NCBI RefSeq assembly: GCF_001999725.1
Contig: NZ_MDDP01000043.1
Span: 124,001-188,000 of the forward strand
Reading direction: 5' to 3'
DNA length: 64,000 nucleotides
Source: Cellulophaga omnivescoria
GTDB taxonomy: Bacteria; Bacteroidota; Bacteroidia; Flavobacteriales; Flavobacteriaceae
Of the stretch, positions 1 through 8,778 are shown one piece after another (the first letter of the stretch is position 1; each line of letters opens with the position of its first letter). Below the pieces are notes generated by a model. It did not search any database, had not been told where the DNA came from, and saw only the letters and a program-made list of their open reading frames with translations. Made by a program: the position numbers and the translations under genes.

Positions 1-955
1 CATTGTCTAAAGCCAATAACATTGTCATTAATGCCACAATGGTTTTACCAGAGCCAACGTCTCCTTGTAAAAGTCTATTCATTTGTGCGTTACTACCCAA
101 ATCTGCCCTAATTTCTTTTACAACACGTTTTTGAGCATTGGTAAGCTCAAAAGGTAAATAATTATTATAAAAGTCACTAAAATAGGTGCCAACAGCGTTA
201 AAAGGAAAGCCTTTAATTTTATTTTTACGCACCATTTTTTTAGCAATAAGTTGTAATTGTATATAAAACAACTCTTCAAACTTTAGCCTAAATTGTGCTT
301 TTGCTAAATCTTGCTGACTTTTAGGGAAGTGTATATTCAGTAACGCATCACTTTTACTTATTAATTTTAAATCTTTTAATACACTAGCAGGTAAAGTTTC
401 TACAAACTGTACTTTTGTATCTATAAATAACTGCTGTAAAAGTTTGCTTGTTACTTTATTTGTAATGCCTTTGTTAGTTAGTTTTTCTGATGAAGGGTAT
501 ATAGGCTGCATGCTAACTTTAAGCCCCTTTTTGTGGTCTTCTAATAATTCCATTTCTGGGTGAGGCATAGAAAATGTACCATTAAACCAATTTGTTTTGC
601 CATAAATTACATAAGGCACATTTAGTTTAATATTTTCTTTAATCCATTTTTGGCCTCTAAACCAAACTAGTTCCATTTTACCTGTATCATCTACAAAAGT
701 GGCAACTAGCCTTTTTCCTCTTTTTTGTTCTACAGCTTTTAAATGTATAATTTTACCAATTACTTGTACCTCTGCACTGTTGCGCTGTAACTGACTAATT
801 TTATAGTATTGGGTTTTATCCAGATACCTGTTAGGAAAAAGATTAAGTAAATCCTGATAGGTATATACACCCAACTCACTCTGTAGGGTTTGGGCTCTAC
901 TTGGCCCAACACCTTTTAGGTATGCAATAGGAGTTTGTAAATAATTAGGATTCAT
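1..955 (-). CDS. recG: ATP-dependent DNA helicase RecG (5' part; truncated by window start)
   Basis: RecG remodels stalled replication forks and Holliday junctions in the cytoplasm. The minus-strand reading frame begins with ATG at 955 (MNPNYLQTPIAYLKGVG) and stays open to position 1, giving about 318 N-terminal residues. It holds the wedge/OB-fold region (about residues 1-200, including the YLKGVGP start typical of RecG) and the Walker A motif GDVGSGKT near residues 297-304 at the very edge. The remaining helicase motifs lie outside the window, so this is a window cut and not a broken gene. It is divergent from the M1 peptidase gene with a gap of about 70 bp, which must hold both promoters. 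Confidence 0.93.
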   Translation of the reverse strand, partial: MNPNYLQTPIAYLKGVGPSRAQTLQSELGVYTYQDLLNLFPNRYLDKTQYYKISQLQRNSAEVQVIGKIIHLKAVEQKRGKRLVATFVDDTGKMELVWFRGQKWIKENIKLNVPYVIYGKTNWFNGTFSMPHPEMELLEDHKKGLKVSMQPIYPSSEKLTNKGITNKVTSKLLQQLFIDTKVQFVETLPASVLKDLKLISKSDALLNIHFPKSQQDLAKAQFRLKFEELFYIQLQLIAKKMVRKNKIKGFPFNAVGTYFSDFYNNYLPFELTNAQKRVVKEIRADLGSNAQMNRLLQGDVGSGKTIVALMTMLLALDN

Positions 956-1026
956 AGGACTAAAATAAACCGAATCTGAACAACCACAAAAGATGAAAAT
1001 GCTTATTTTGGTTGAAAATTAAAAAG

Positions 1027-3114
1027 ATGATTTTTTTTAGATACTTTATACTGTTTTTAATTTGTATGCAATGCTTTGTTTTACAGGCACAAGAACAACA
1101 AAATGTAGATTTTTTAACTGCAAATATAGATGTACAACCAAATGAGCAATCTAAAAAAATTAGCGGTACTGTAACATATACTTTTAATGTGTTAGCTACT
1201 ATAGATTCTGTTTTTTTAGATGCCAAAAAAATGGACTTTACAACAGTGTTACTTAACAATAAGCGTGTAAAATATAAGGTAGATGAAAATAGAATTACCA
1301 TTTATAAAAAGCTAAAAAAGGGTAAAAAATATAATTTAAAACTTACTTATCAAGCACAACCAAAACAGACACTGTATTTTGTAGGTTGGAATAAAAAAGA
1401 TGATAAAAACAATCAAATTTGGACACAAGGTCAAGGGAAATATACAAGCCATTGGCTACCAAGTTTTGATGATATGAATGAGAAAGTTATTTTTAACTTA
1501 ACTATTACTTTTAATAAAAATTACCAAGTTATAGCTAACGGTAAGTTAAAAACAACTAGTGTAAAGGATAACTTAAAGGAATGGGAATTTAGGATGAAAA
1601 ATCCAATGTCTAGTTATTTGTTAGCCTTTGCAATTGGTAATTACAGCGTACATAAAGAAGTCTCTGCTTCTGGTGTGCCTTTAGAGTTGTATTACTACCC
1701 AAAAGATTCAGCAAAAGTAGAAACCACTTATAAATACAGTAAAGCTATTTTTAATTTTTTAGAGGCAGAAATTGGTGTTGCTTATCCTTGGCAAGTGTAC
1801 AAACAAATACCTGTGCGCGATTTTTTATATGCTGGTATGGAAAACACAACAACTACTATTTTTTCTGATGCTTATGTGGTAGATTCTCTGGCGTATAATG
1901 ATACCAACTATGTAAATGTAAATGCCCATGAATTAGCCCATCAATGGTTTGGAGATTTAGTTACTGAGGTTAGTAGTAATCATCATTGGTTACATGAAGG
2001 TTTTGCAACTTACTATGCCTATTTAGCAGAAAAAGAAGTATTGGGAGAAGAGCACTTTAATTGGAAACTGTTTGCTACAGCTTTACAACTAGATAAGGTT
2101 AATCAAAAAAATAAAGGAGAAGCCTTAACAAATCCTAAGGCCAGTAGTTTAACCTTTTATGAAAAAGGTGCTTGGGCTTTACACGCATTAGTAGATTTAG
2201 TTGGTAAAAATGCTTTTAAAGAAGGAGTAAAAAACTATTTAGAAAAGCATAAATACAAAAATGTTACTGTAGCAGATTTTTTATTTAGTATAGAACAGGC
2301 AAGTGGTATTAATTTACAAGACTATAATTCTACTTGGTTAACAGCAAAAAACTTTCCAACAAATAAGGCAAAGGAAATTTTAAAAAAATCATCATCATCT
2401 ATAACTACTTTTTATAAATTACAGAAAGAGCTTACCGTTAGTAAAGAGCTAAATAGTGTAATTATAGATAGGTATTGGAACAAGGCAACATCAAATCAAT
2501 TAAAAAAATACATTGTAGAATTTTATTCTAAATCCCTATCAAATGCTGTTAAAAACGGTATTTTAAAGTCTAATGATGTTAAATTAAGGCAAAAATTACT
2601 CTTAAATACGCAAAAATTTACTTTAGAAGATATTGCCTATTTTGAATCTTTTTTAACGGATAAAAGTTATACTACTGTAGAAAATGCACTCTATAAGCTT
2701 TGGATTTACAATCCAGACAAGCGTGCAGTTTATTTAGAAGAAACCAAAGATATATTGGGCTTTTCTAATAAAAATGTGAGATTGCTTTGGCTTTCTCTCG
2801 CTATTATGACCAAAGAGTATAATGTAGCTTTAAAAAATGATTATTTAAAAGAATTAAGAAGTTATACAAGTGAAAAAGAGTATTTTGAAACTAGGCAGTT
2901 GGCTTTTTCTTATTTAAACGATTTATTTTATTTAGATGAAACTAATTTAGTAGATTTAATACACGCAACCAACCACCCTGTTTGGCAATTTAAAAGTTAT
3001 GCAAGGAACTTGGTTAATGATATTTTAGAAAAGAAAGAGTATAAAAAAATGCTTTTAAAACTAGAGCCACAAGTATCTAAAGAAGATTTTAAATACATTA
3101 AAAGTAGATTGTAA
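1027..3114 (+). CDS. M1 family metallopeptidase (aminopeptidase), exported
   Basis: This is a zinc aminopeptidase of the M1 (gluzincin) family. It begins with a hydrophobic signal peptide ending near LQAQ, so it should be exported. The GMEN exopeptidase motif (YAGMEN) is followed by HELAH and, 19 residues after the second His, the third zinc ligand Glu in WLHEGF; the full catalytic set is intact. Length (about 695 aa) fits M1 enzymes with a C-terminal helical repeat domain. I prefer ATG 1027, but an in-frame TTG at 1012 (MKIKK) would also give a valid signal peptide. The stop codon is 2 bp before the first patatin gene, so the three genes at 1027-4933 probably form one transcript. Confidence 0.93.
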   Translation: MIFFRYFILFLICMQCFVLQAQEQQNVDFLTANIDVQPNEQSKKISGTVTYTFNVLATIDSVFLDAKKMDFTTVLLNNKRVKYKVDENRITIYKKLKKGKKYNLKLTYQAQPKQTLYFVGWNKKDDKNNQIWTQGQGKYTSHWLPSFDDMNEKVIFNLTITFNKNYQVIANGKLKTTSVKDNLKEWEFRMKNPMSSYLLAFAIGNYSVHKEVSASGVPLELYYYPKDSAKVETTYKYSKAIFNFLEAEIGVAYPWQVYKQIPVRDFLYAGMENTTTTIFSDAYVVDSLAYNDTNYVNVNAHELAHQWFGDLVTEVSSNHHWLHEGFATYYAYLAEKEVLGEEHFNWKLFATALQLDKVNQKNKGEALTNPKASSLTFYEKGAWALHALVDLVGKNAFKEGVKNYLEKHKYKNVTVADFLFSIEQASGINLQDYNSTWLTAKNFPTNKAKEILKKSSSSITTFYKLQKELTVSKELNSVIIDRYWNKATSNQLKKYIVEFYSKSLSNAVKNGILKSNDVKLRQKLLLNTQKFTLEDIAYFESFLTDKSYTTVENALYKLWIYNPDKRAVYLEETKDILGFSNKNVRLLWLSLAIMTKEYNVALKNDYLKELRSYTSEKEYFETRQLAFSYLNDLFYLDETNLVDLIHATNHPVWQFKSYARNLVNDILEKKEYKKMLLKLEPQVSKEDFKYIKSRL

Positions 3115-3116
3115 TT

Positions 3117-4022
3117 ATGCGCGCAATGGTAATTTCTGGAGGAGGTAGTAAAGGCGCTTTTGCAGGAGGTGTTGCACAGTATTTATTGCAAGATGCTAAG
3201 CACAAATACCATATGTTTATTGGCACCTCTACAGGTAGCTTGCTTATTTCTCATTTAGCTTTGCAAAAAATTGAAAAAATTAAGAAAATTTATACATCCG
3301 TAAATCAAGATGATATTTTTAGCTCTTGCCCTTATACTATAACTAAAAAACAAGGTATAGAGACTATTGCAATTAATCATTTTAAAGTGTTAAAAAACTT
3401 ATTACGAGGTAGTAAAACTTTTGGAGAGAGTTATCACCTTTTAAATCTGATAAAAAACTCTATTACGGAGCAAGAGTTTCTTCAACTTAAAAAAAATAAT
3501 ACAGAGATTGTAGTTACTGTAGCCAATTTGTCTTTAAATAAAGTAGAGTATAAATCTATTAAAAACTGTACTTATAATGAGTTTTGTGAATGGGTTTGGA
3601 TATCTTGTAACTATACGCCTTTTATGAGCTTAGTTAAAAAAAATGGATGCGAATATGCAGATGGAGGACTAGGTAGTATGGTACCAATTGAAGAGGCTAT
3701 AAAAAGAGGCGCAACAGTTGTAGATGCTATTATTTTACAAACAGAAACCAATTTATTTAATAGAATGCCATCTAAAAATGCTTTTTCATTATTAACTAAT
3801 ATGTTTGCTTTTATGGCAGATAGAATAGAGCAACAAAACATACGTATAGGTAAGTTTGTAGCCAACCATAACAATGCAATTATTAACTTTTATTATACTC
3901 CTACAGTTTTAACTACAAATTCTCTTATTTTTGAAGAGAAAAAAATGACCACTTGGTGGAGTAGTGGTTATAATTTTGCAAAAAACAAGAATACAGAAAC
4001 CAACCATATAGATATAGAATGA
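3117..4022 (+). CDS. patatin-like phospholipase family protein (tandem copy 1)
   Basis: This is a patatin-fold serine hydrolase; family members deacylate phospholipids or other lipids with a Ser-Asp dyad. The N-terminus carries the oxyanion-hole loop GGGSKG (residues 8-13), the nucleophile elbow GTSTG with Ser38, and the DGG motif with Asp182. There is no signal peptide or lipobox, so it appears cytoplasmic. At 301 aa it is a minimal single-domain patatin. It overlaps the next gene by 4 bp (ATGA), and that gene is clearly its paralogue. The substrate cannot be told from sequence. Family assignment is secure; a lipase role is inferred. Confidence 0.9.
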   Translation: MRAMVISGGGSKGAFAGGVAQYLLQDAKHKYHMFIGTSTGSLLISHLALQKIEKIKKIYTSVNQDDIFSSCPYTITKKQGIETIAINHFKVLKNLLRGSKTFGESYHLLNLIKNSITEQEFLQLKKNNTEIVVTVANLSLNKVEYKSIKNCTYNEFCEWVWISCNYTPFMSLVKKNGCEYADGGLGSMVPIEEAIKRGATVVDAIILQTETNLFNRMPSKNAFSLLTNMFAFMADRIEQQNIRIGKFVANHNNAIINFYYTPTVLTTNSLIFEEKKMTTWWSSGYNFAKNKNTETNHIDIE

Positions 4023-4933
4023 GAGCATTAGTAATTAGTGGCGGCGGTAGTAAAGGTGCATTTGCTGGTGGAGTTGCTCAGTATTTAATGGAAATTGAAA
4101 ATAGAGATTATGATATTCTTGTGGGAACATCTACAGGTAGTTTGTTAATTTCTCATTTAGCATTAAACAATGTTGGCTTATTGTATGATTTGTATACAAA
4201 TGTAAACCAACGTAAAATTTTTAGTTTAAATCCTTTTGTGGTTAAACGAAAAGGAGATAGGGAGTTTGTTTCTATTAATTATTTTAATGTTTTATTACAG
4301 TTTATAAAGCGCAAAAGAACATTTGGAGAAAGTAGATCTTTGCGTTCTACTATAAAAAAGAACTTTACAATATCAGACTTTAGACAAATAATAGAAAACA
4401 CGTCTAAAGATGTTGTGGTAACTGTCTCTAATTTATCAAAAAATAGAGTAGAGTATAAGTCTATTAGAGATTTTACTTATGAAGAATTTTGCGATTGGGT
4501 GTGGATTTCCTGTAACTATATACCTTTTATGTCTTTAGTAAAAAAAGATGGTTATGAGTACGGTGATGGTGGCTTGGGTTGTGTTTTACCTATTAGAGAA
4601 GCAATAGAACGTGGAGCTACAGAGGTAGATGCCATTATTTTAGAATCAGAAAAAATGGAACATAACAAAGTATTGGGGAAAAATCCGTTTTCTTTAATGC
4701 TTAGTATTTATGGGTTTGTTTTAGATCAAATAGAATATCATGATATCTCTGAAGGGGTTATTTATGCCAAACACAAAGGCGTTAAATTAAACTTGTATTA
4801 TACTCCAACAAAACTAACAGAAAACTCTTTGGTTTTTAACAAAAAACTAATGGCGCAATGGTGGGAGCAAGGGTTTAGTTATGCAGAAAAAAAAGCAGCA
4901 AAATTAAAAGTTAGCATTCCTAACTCTAAATAA
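4019..4933 (+). CDS. patatin-like phospholipase family protein (tandem copy 2)
   Basis: This is a paralogue of the preceding gene, nearly the same length (304 aa) and alignable end to end: GGGSKG at residues 8-13, Ser38 in GTSTG and Asp183 in DGG. Start ATG overlaps the previous stop as ATGA, indicating translational coupling. The two proteins share the central segment WVWISCNYxPFMSLVKK almost unchanged but differ through the middle and C-terminus, so this is an old duplication and not an assembly repeat. Two active-looking copies side by side suggest either a heterodimer or split substrate range, which is inference. A convergent terminator hairpin follows. Confidence 0.9.
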   Translation: MRALVISGGGSKGAFAGGVAQYLMEIENRDYDILVGTSTGSLLISHLALNNVGLLYDLYTNVNQRKIFSLNPFVVKRKGDREFVSINYFNVLLQFIKRKRTFGESRSLRSTIKKNFTISDFRQIIENTSKDVVVTVSNLSKNRVEYKSIRDFTYEEFCDWVWISCNYIPFMSLVKKDGYEYGDGGLGCVLPIREAIERGATEVDAIILESEKMEHNKVLGKNPFSLMLSIYGFVLDQIEYHDISEGVIYAKHKGVKLNLYYTPTKLTENSLVFNKKLMAQWWEQGFSYAEKKAAKLKVSIPNSK

Positions 4934-4955
4934 TAAACAATTGTTGTTATAAAAA

Positions 4956-4981
4956 AAAGACTGCTTTTAAAAGCAGTCTTT
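4956..4981. terminator. bidirectional intrinsic terminator
   Basis: A perfect inverted repeat (AAAGACTGCTTTT / AAAAGCAGTCTTT) with an A-tract on the left lies between the convergent patatin gene and the minus-strand gene at 5007. It can serve both directions. Confidence 0.85.
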
Positions 4982-5006
4982 AGTATAAGTTAAAACGGAT
5001 ATAAGT

Positions 5007-5525
5007 TTACCAAAGTTCACTAATTTCCTTTTTAATGTAGCTTAATGCTGTAGCAGATGGAGATGCCTTATCCATTGTATCATTTAAAATATCTTCACGT
5101 AATTTATCTGCAGAATCTGCTTCACTCATAGCGGCTTTGCGTATGGTTTGTATTGTAGCGCTTTTAGCCGTTTTAATAATATTCCAGCTTTCATCAGACA
5201 AATATATTTGTTGAGACAAGTTGTGGTCAAACTCTTTTTCAATATTCTTTATTAATAAAGTTTCATATGCATTTTTATCATTACCAACAGGAGCAACACG
5301 TACTACTAAACTAGGTATAGATATACGCTCTAAAAATAAAGCCATACGCTCATAAGCTTGTAATCTGGTAGGTATGGTATTTTTTTGAGAATCTTTATGT
5401 AATAAAAAACGTCTTCTGCCTTCCTCATTTTTAGTATGCATTTTAAAAAAATAAAAAGCTACCATACCAGTTACTACACTTGGTAATAAATAGGCAAACA
5501 TTTGTAATATTATTTCTGTTGTCAT
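5007..5525 (-). CDS. conserved hypothetical membrane-anchored protein
   Basis: I do not recognise a named function. The 172-aa protein has one N-terminal membrane segment (about residues 8-27), a basic stretch just after it (RRRFLLHK), then a soluble helical domain of about 130 residues with IPTRLQAYERMALFLERI and a conserved-looking SPSATALSYIKKE tail. The positive-inside rule puts the soluble domain in the cytoplasm. It resembles small uncharacterised proteins seen across Flavobacteriaceae. It shares strand and neighbourhood with the coiled-coil protein at 5615 but is separated by 89 bp, so it may be transcribed separately. Confidence 0.7.
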   Translation of the reverse strand: MTTEIILQMFAYLLPSVVTGMVAFYFFKMHTKNEEGRRRFLLHKDSQKNTIPTRLQAYERMALFLERISIPSLVVRVAPVGNDKNAYETLLIKNIEKEFDHNLSQQIYLSDESWNIIKTAKSATIQTIRKAAMSEADSADKLREDILNDTMDKASPSATALSYIKKEISELW

Positions 5526-5614
5526 TGCGCGTTATATTTAAAGTTTGATTACGGTTGTAAAACGCACAATTTGCATAAAAATTATATGAATATTAAATAT
5601 CAACAAACATCACA

Positions 5615-6358
5615 TTAGTTAATACTTTTCATATGCTCTCTAACTCGCAAATAAAAGTTAGCATAGTCTGTATGTATTTTAAACAAAACAGTATTGTTAT
5701 TCTGTGTAGTACTTTCTAAGCTAATACGCTCTGTAATAACATTAAACTTACTAACTAGGTTATTTTGTAATGCAGATAAGCTAGGGCTTGTACTAGTTAT
5801 AGTTAATTTAGAGTCTATATTTAACTCTAGTATTTTAGATATTTTTTCAAGAAAAGCTTCTCCTGTAGCGCTTACTTTTGTTTTAGTAGCATCTAATATA
5901 TTTTGCTCTGTCTCTGTAATAACAACTTCACCATTGGTTACTGCAATTTTAGCATTTTCGCCTAAAGACTGTTTAGCGTTTGTTAATATAACAATAGCAG
6001 TAGAATCGTTTTTACTAAAATAGTCTTCAATAATGGACAGTTGAGATTCCTTAGCCTTTAAAGCTTCTAAAGTTCTTGCCATATTTTTAGAATTTTGACT
6101 AGATACTTGCGTAAAGTTTTTAAGGTTGGTTAATAATGATTTATTTGCGTTTTGTAATTCTGTAGCTTGGTTTTTATACAAATCTGCTTCAGCCACACTT
6201 ACTTTAGCAACTTTGTTTGCTTCTGCTAAGGCTATATTTGTTTGCGCAATACTATCTTTTAGTGCATCTATTTGTGCAATTAAATCGCTCTTTTTTTGTG
6301 AAACAGATACAATTGTAAAACATAAAAGTAGTAGGGTAGATAGGGTATTTTTTTTCAT
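5615..6358 (-). CDS. exported coiled-coil protein, degenerate OmpA-like paralogue
   Basis: The 247-aa protein has a signal peptide (about residues 1-20) and a long heptad-rich helix to about residue 110. The last 110 residues line up by eye with the OmpA-family lipoprotein at 16181: the sequence NKSLLTNLKNF...LEALKAKESQL here matches NNQVLVDNMGNL...LESLKEKDLTI there, followed in both by a GxVxI strand and a conserved-length domain. The peptidoglycan-binding signature of OmpA (the GHTD and NxxLSxxRA segments) is missing, and there is no lipobox Cys. It is probably a periplasmic protein derived from an OmpA-type ancestor that lost peptidoglycan binding; that is inference. Confidence 0.7.
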   Translation of the reverse strand: MKKNTLSTLLLLCFTIVSVSQKKSDLIAQIDALKDSIAQTNIALAEANKVAKVSVAEADLYKNQATELQNANKSLLTNLKNFTQVSSQNSKNMARTLEALKAKESQLSIIEDYFSKNDSTAIVILTNAKQSLGENAKIAVTNGEVVITETEQNILDATKTKVSATGEAFLEKISKILELNIDSKLTITSTSPSLSALQNNLVSKFNVITERISLESTTQNNNTVLFKIHTDYANFYLRVREHMKSIN

Positions 6359-6542
6359 AAAAAGTATAAGATTTAAGAGACAAATTTAAACATTTAATTT
6401 AGCTTACAAATTATATTTTATAAGTTACATTTAATAGAGATGAATACATATGTAACTTAATAATAACGTAAAGATGTGTGGTAATAATGACTGGCATATT
6501 GTTTTTTAATATCTTGCACCCCAAAATTAATTAGTGTTGCAT

Positions 6543-7292
6543 ATGTCATATACTACCTGTGTAGTAATACCTTGTTATAATGAAGTTAAAGAACTTAAAA
6601 ATAAAGTTTATAATGGCTTTCTAAATAAAGATACAGATACGCTTATTTGTTTTGTAGATGATGGCTCTACAGACGGTACATATACAGAACTAAAAAGTTT
6701 AGAAAAACAGTACCCAACCAAGGTTGTAGTTTATAAAAACCCCAATAATGTTGGTAAAGCAGAATCAGTTAGAAACGGAGTAAATTTTGCTTGTGAAAAT
6801 TATGAAATAAAACTTGTGGGTTATTTAGATGCAGATTTGGCTACATCTTTAGAAGAGTTTTATGCATTAACAAGCCATATAAACCAAAATGTTTCTTTTG
6901 TTTTTGGATCTAGAATTATGAAGCTTGGCTCTACAATAGAGCGCAAAGCATCTCGTTTTTTTATTGGTAGGTTTATAGCTACAGTAATTTCTACAATTTT
7001 AGATTTAAAAGTTTACGATACACAATGCGGCTGTAAAATATTTAAAAAAGATTTGGCTTTAGAAGTTTTTAATAAACCATTTGTTTCTCGTTGGCTTTTT
7101 GATGTAGAAATATTTAATAGAATTGTAGTATTTTACGGTAAAGAAAAAGCATTAACAAAAATGTTAGAAGTTCCTTTAAAACGATGGGTAGATCAAGGAG
7201 ATTCTAAAGTTAAAACCTCTTATTTTTTTCAGCTCTGGCTAGATCTTTATAAGATTAATAAAATATGTAAGGAAGGTGATAAAACACAATAA
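6543..7292 (+). CDS. GT2 glycosyltransferase, dolichyl/polyprenyl-phosphate glycosyltransferase type
   Basis: This is a GT-A fold family 2 enzyme expected to transfer a sugar from a nucleotide donor to a polyprenyl phosphate at the inner membrane face. It shows the N-terminal VVIPCYNE strand, VDDGSTDGT, and the metal-binding DAD (Asp96-Ala-Asp98), then the QCGCKxF segment typical of DPM1/GtrB-like enzymes. There is no C-terminal membrane domain. I use ATG 6543; GTG at 6534 is an in-frame alternative. The next gene, an ArnT-like GT39, starts 10 bp later; together they form a classic lipid-linked sugar donor plus membrane transferase pair. Confidence 0.88.
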   Translation: MSYTTCVVIPCYNEVKELKNKVYNGFLNKDTDTLICFVDDGSTDGTYTELKSLEKQYPTKVVVYKNPNNVGKAESVRNGVNFACENYEIKLVGYLDADLATSLEEFYALTSHINQNVSFVFGSRIMKLGSTIERKASRFFIGRFIATVISTILDLKVYDTQCGCKIFKKDLALEVFNKPFVSRWLFDVEIFNRIVVFYGKEKALTKMLEVPLKRWVDQGDSKVKTSYFFQLWLDLYKINKICKEGDKTQ

Positions 7293-7302
7293 TAATATAA
7301 AT

Positions 7303-8724
7303 ATGACTGATAAGAAAACTACCATAAATTATATGCTGATAGCTGTATTGTCTATCGTAGTATTTAGGTTTATAATTACAGGGGCCATACCTTTATTAGA
7401 TAAAACAGAAGCTAGGTATGCAGAAATATCTAGGTTAATGCAAGAAACAGGGGAATGGGTTGTTTTGCAAATAGATTATAATGAGCCTTTTTGGGCAAAA
7501 CCGCCATTATCTACTTGGATGTCTGCCGTTAGTTTTGAGCTATTTGGAGTAAATGAATTAACAGCAAGGTTACCATCATTTTTATTAGGTGTAGCAATGC
7601 TTTTTATACTGGGGTATTTTGTTAAAAAAACAAAAGTATCTCCGTTAGTGCCAGCTTTAGTTTTAGTTACTACACCAGAGTTTTTAATTCATATGGGCGT
7701 GGTTTCTACAGATTCTGCTTTGTGTTTTAGTGTAATGTTAATTATGCTATCATTCTGGAAAAGTATCTCATCAGACAAAAAAACAATTTGGAATTATCTC
7801 TTTTTTGTTGGTTTAGGCCTAGGTTTTTTAGCCAAAGGACCATTAGTACTGGTGTTAACTGGTGCTCCTGTGTTTTTCTGGTTATTGTTAAACCGCAAAA
7901 CATTTTTCTCTAACTTAGGTAAATTACCTTGGATTGTTGGTTTATTAATTACTATAGCCATTGCATTGCCTTGGTATTTGTTAACAGAACAAAGATCACC
8001 AGGTTTTATAGATTATTTTATAGTTGGTGAGCATTTTAATAGGTTTTTAAAACCAGGATGGAGCGGAGATTTATATGGTCAGCCAAAAACACAACCATTA
8101 GGTTTAATTTGGGTATTTATGTTGTCTTTTTGTTTGCCTTGGTTTTATATAGTATTGGCAAAAATAGTAAAGTTTAAAAAGCGCATTTTAGATGATAAGT
8201 ATGTAGCGTTTTTATTGTTTTGGTTGTTTTGGACACCAATTTTCTTTACCATATCTAAAAATATTTTACATACCTACATTTTGCCTTCTACAGTACCAAT
8301 GGCACTTTTAATTGCACATTGGTGGCCAGAATACAAGCATAAAAAGAAGGCACTAATTGCCTGTTCTATATTTCCTATTTTAGTTTTTATAGCAGGTGCA
8401 GGACTTTTGGTTACGGACCAATGGAAAGTATATATGAACTCTGATAAATTACTAGTAGCTAAATCAGAAGAATTAAAAATTGATAAGAATCCGCCTATTT
8501 TGTACCTTGATTCTAAAACCTATTCTAGTCAGTTTTACAATAAGGGTAATGTTACAGACACCAGAGATAAACCTGCTAAAATAGACTCTATTTTAGAGGC
8601 TTATGATAAACTTTATATTTTATCGGATAAAAGAGAGTTTTACCTTTTACCTAAAAAGTACGTAAGTAAATTACAGGTAATAGATACAACAAAAAAAGCA
8701 CGGCTTTATTTGTACAATAAATAA
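7303..8724 (+). CDS. GT39/ArnT-like membrane glycosyltransferase
   Basis: This is a multi-membrane-span GT-C enzyme that uses polyprenyl-phosphate sugars to glycosylate lipid or protein on the periplasmic side. After the first transmembrane helix the motif LDKTEARYAE (Asp33, Glu36) matches the catalytic loop of ArnT/PMT enzymes; the FWAKPPLSTW motif follows. About ten hydrophobic segments fill residues 10-380 and a short soluble tail ends the 473-aa chain. I chose ATG 7303, ten bases after the GT2 stop; an in-frame GTG at 7276 would overlap that gene. The pair suggests surface sugar decoration, for example of lipid A or lipoproteins. Confidence 0.88.
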   Translation: MTDKKTTINYMLIAVLSIVVFRFIITGAIPLLDKTEARYAEISRLMQETGEWVVLQIDYNEPFWAKPPLSTWMSAVSFELFGVNELTARLPSFLLGVAMLFILGYFVKKTKVSPLVPALVLVTTPEFLIHMGVVSTDSALCFSVMLIMLSFWKSISSDKKTIWNYLFFVGLGLGFLAKGPLVLVLTGAPVFFWLLLNRKTFFSNLGKLPWIVGLLITIAIALPWYLLTEQRSPGFIDYFIVGEHFNRFLKPGWSGDLYGQPKTQPLGLIWVFMLSFCLPWFYIVLAKIVKFKKRILDDKYVAFLLFWLFWTPIFFTISKNILHTYILPSTVPMALLIAHWWPEYKHKKKALIACSIFPILVFIAGAGLLVTDQWKVYMNSDKLLVAKSEELKIDKNPPILYLDSKTYSSQFYNKGNVTDTRDKPAKIDSILEAYDKLYILSDKREFYLLPKKYVSKLQVIDTTKKARLYLYNK

Positions 8725-8751
8725 GTGCTTTTGCTATTATAATTTAAAAAG

Positions 8752-8778
8752 AAACGAGCCTATTTTTTAGGCTCGTTT
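8752..8778. terminator. bidirectional terminator overlapping the 3' end of the minus-strand gene
   Basis: Stem AAACGAGCCTA / TAGGCTCGTTT with a five-T loop. It contains the TAG stop of the GltB-like gene, so the final codons double as the hairpin between convergent genes. Confidence 0.85.

Noticed and set aside
1-955. recG as a truncated pseudogene
   Set aside because: The frame is open to the window edge and contains intact motifs; the cut is from the window.
960-1301. 113-aa minus-strand frame over the start of the M1 peptidase gene
   Set aside because: It lies opposite the signal-peptide region of a clear coding frame and has low-complexity Phe/Leu composition.
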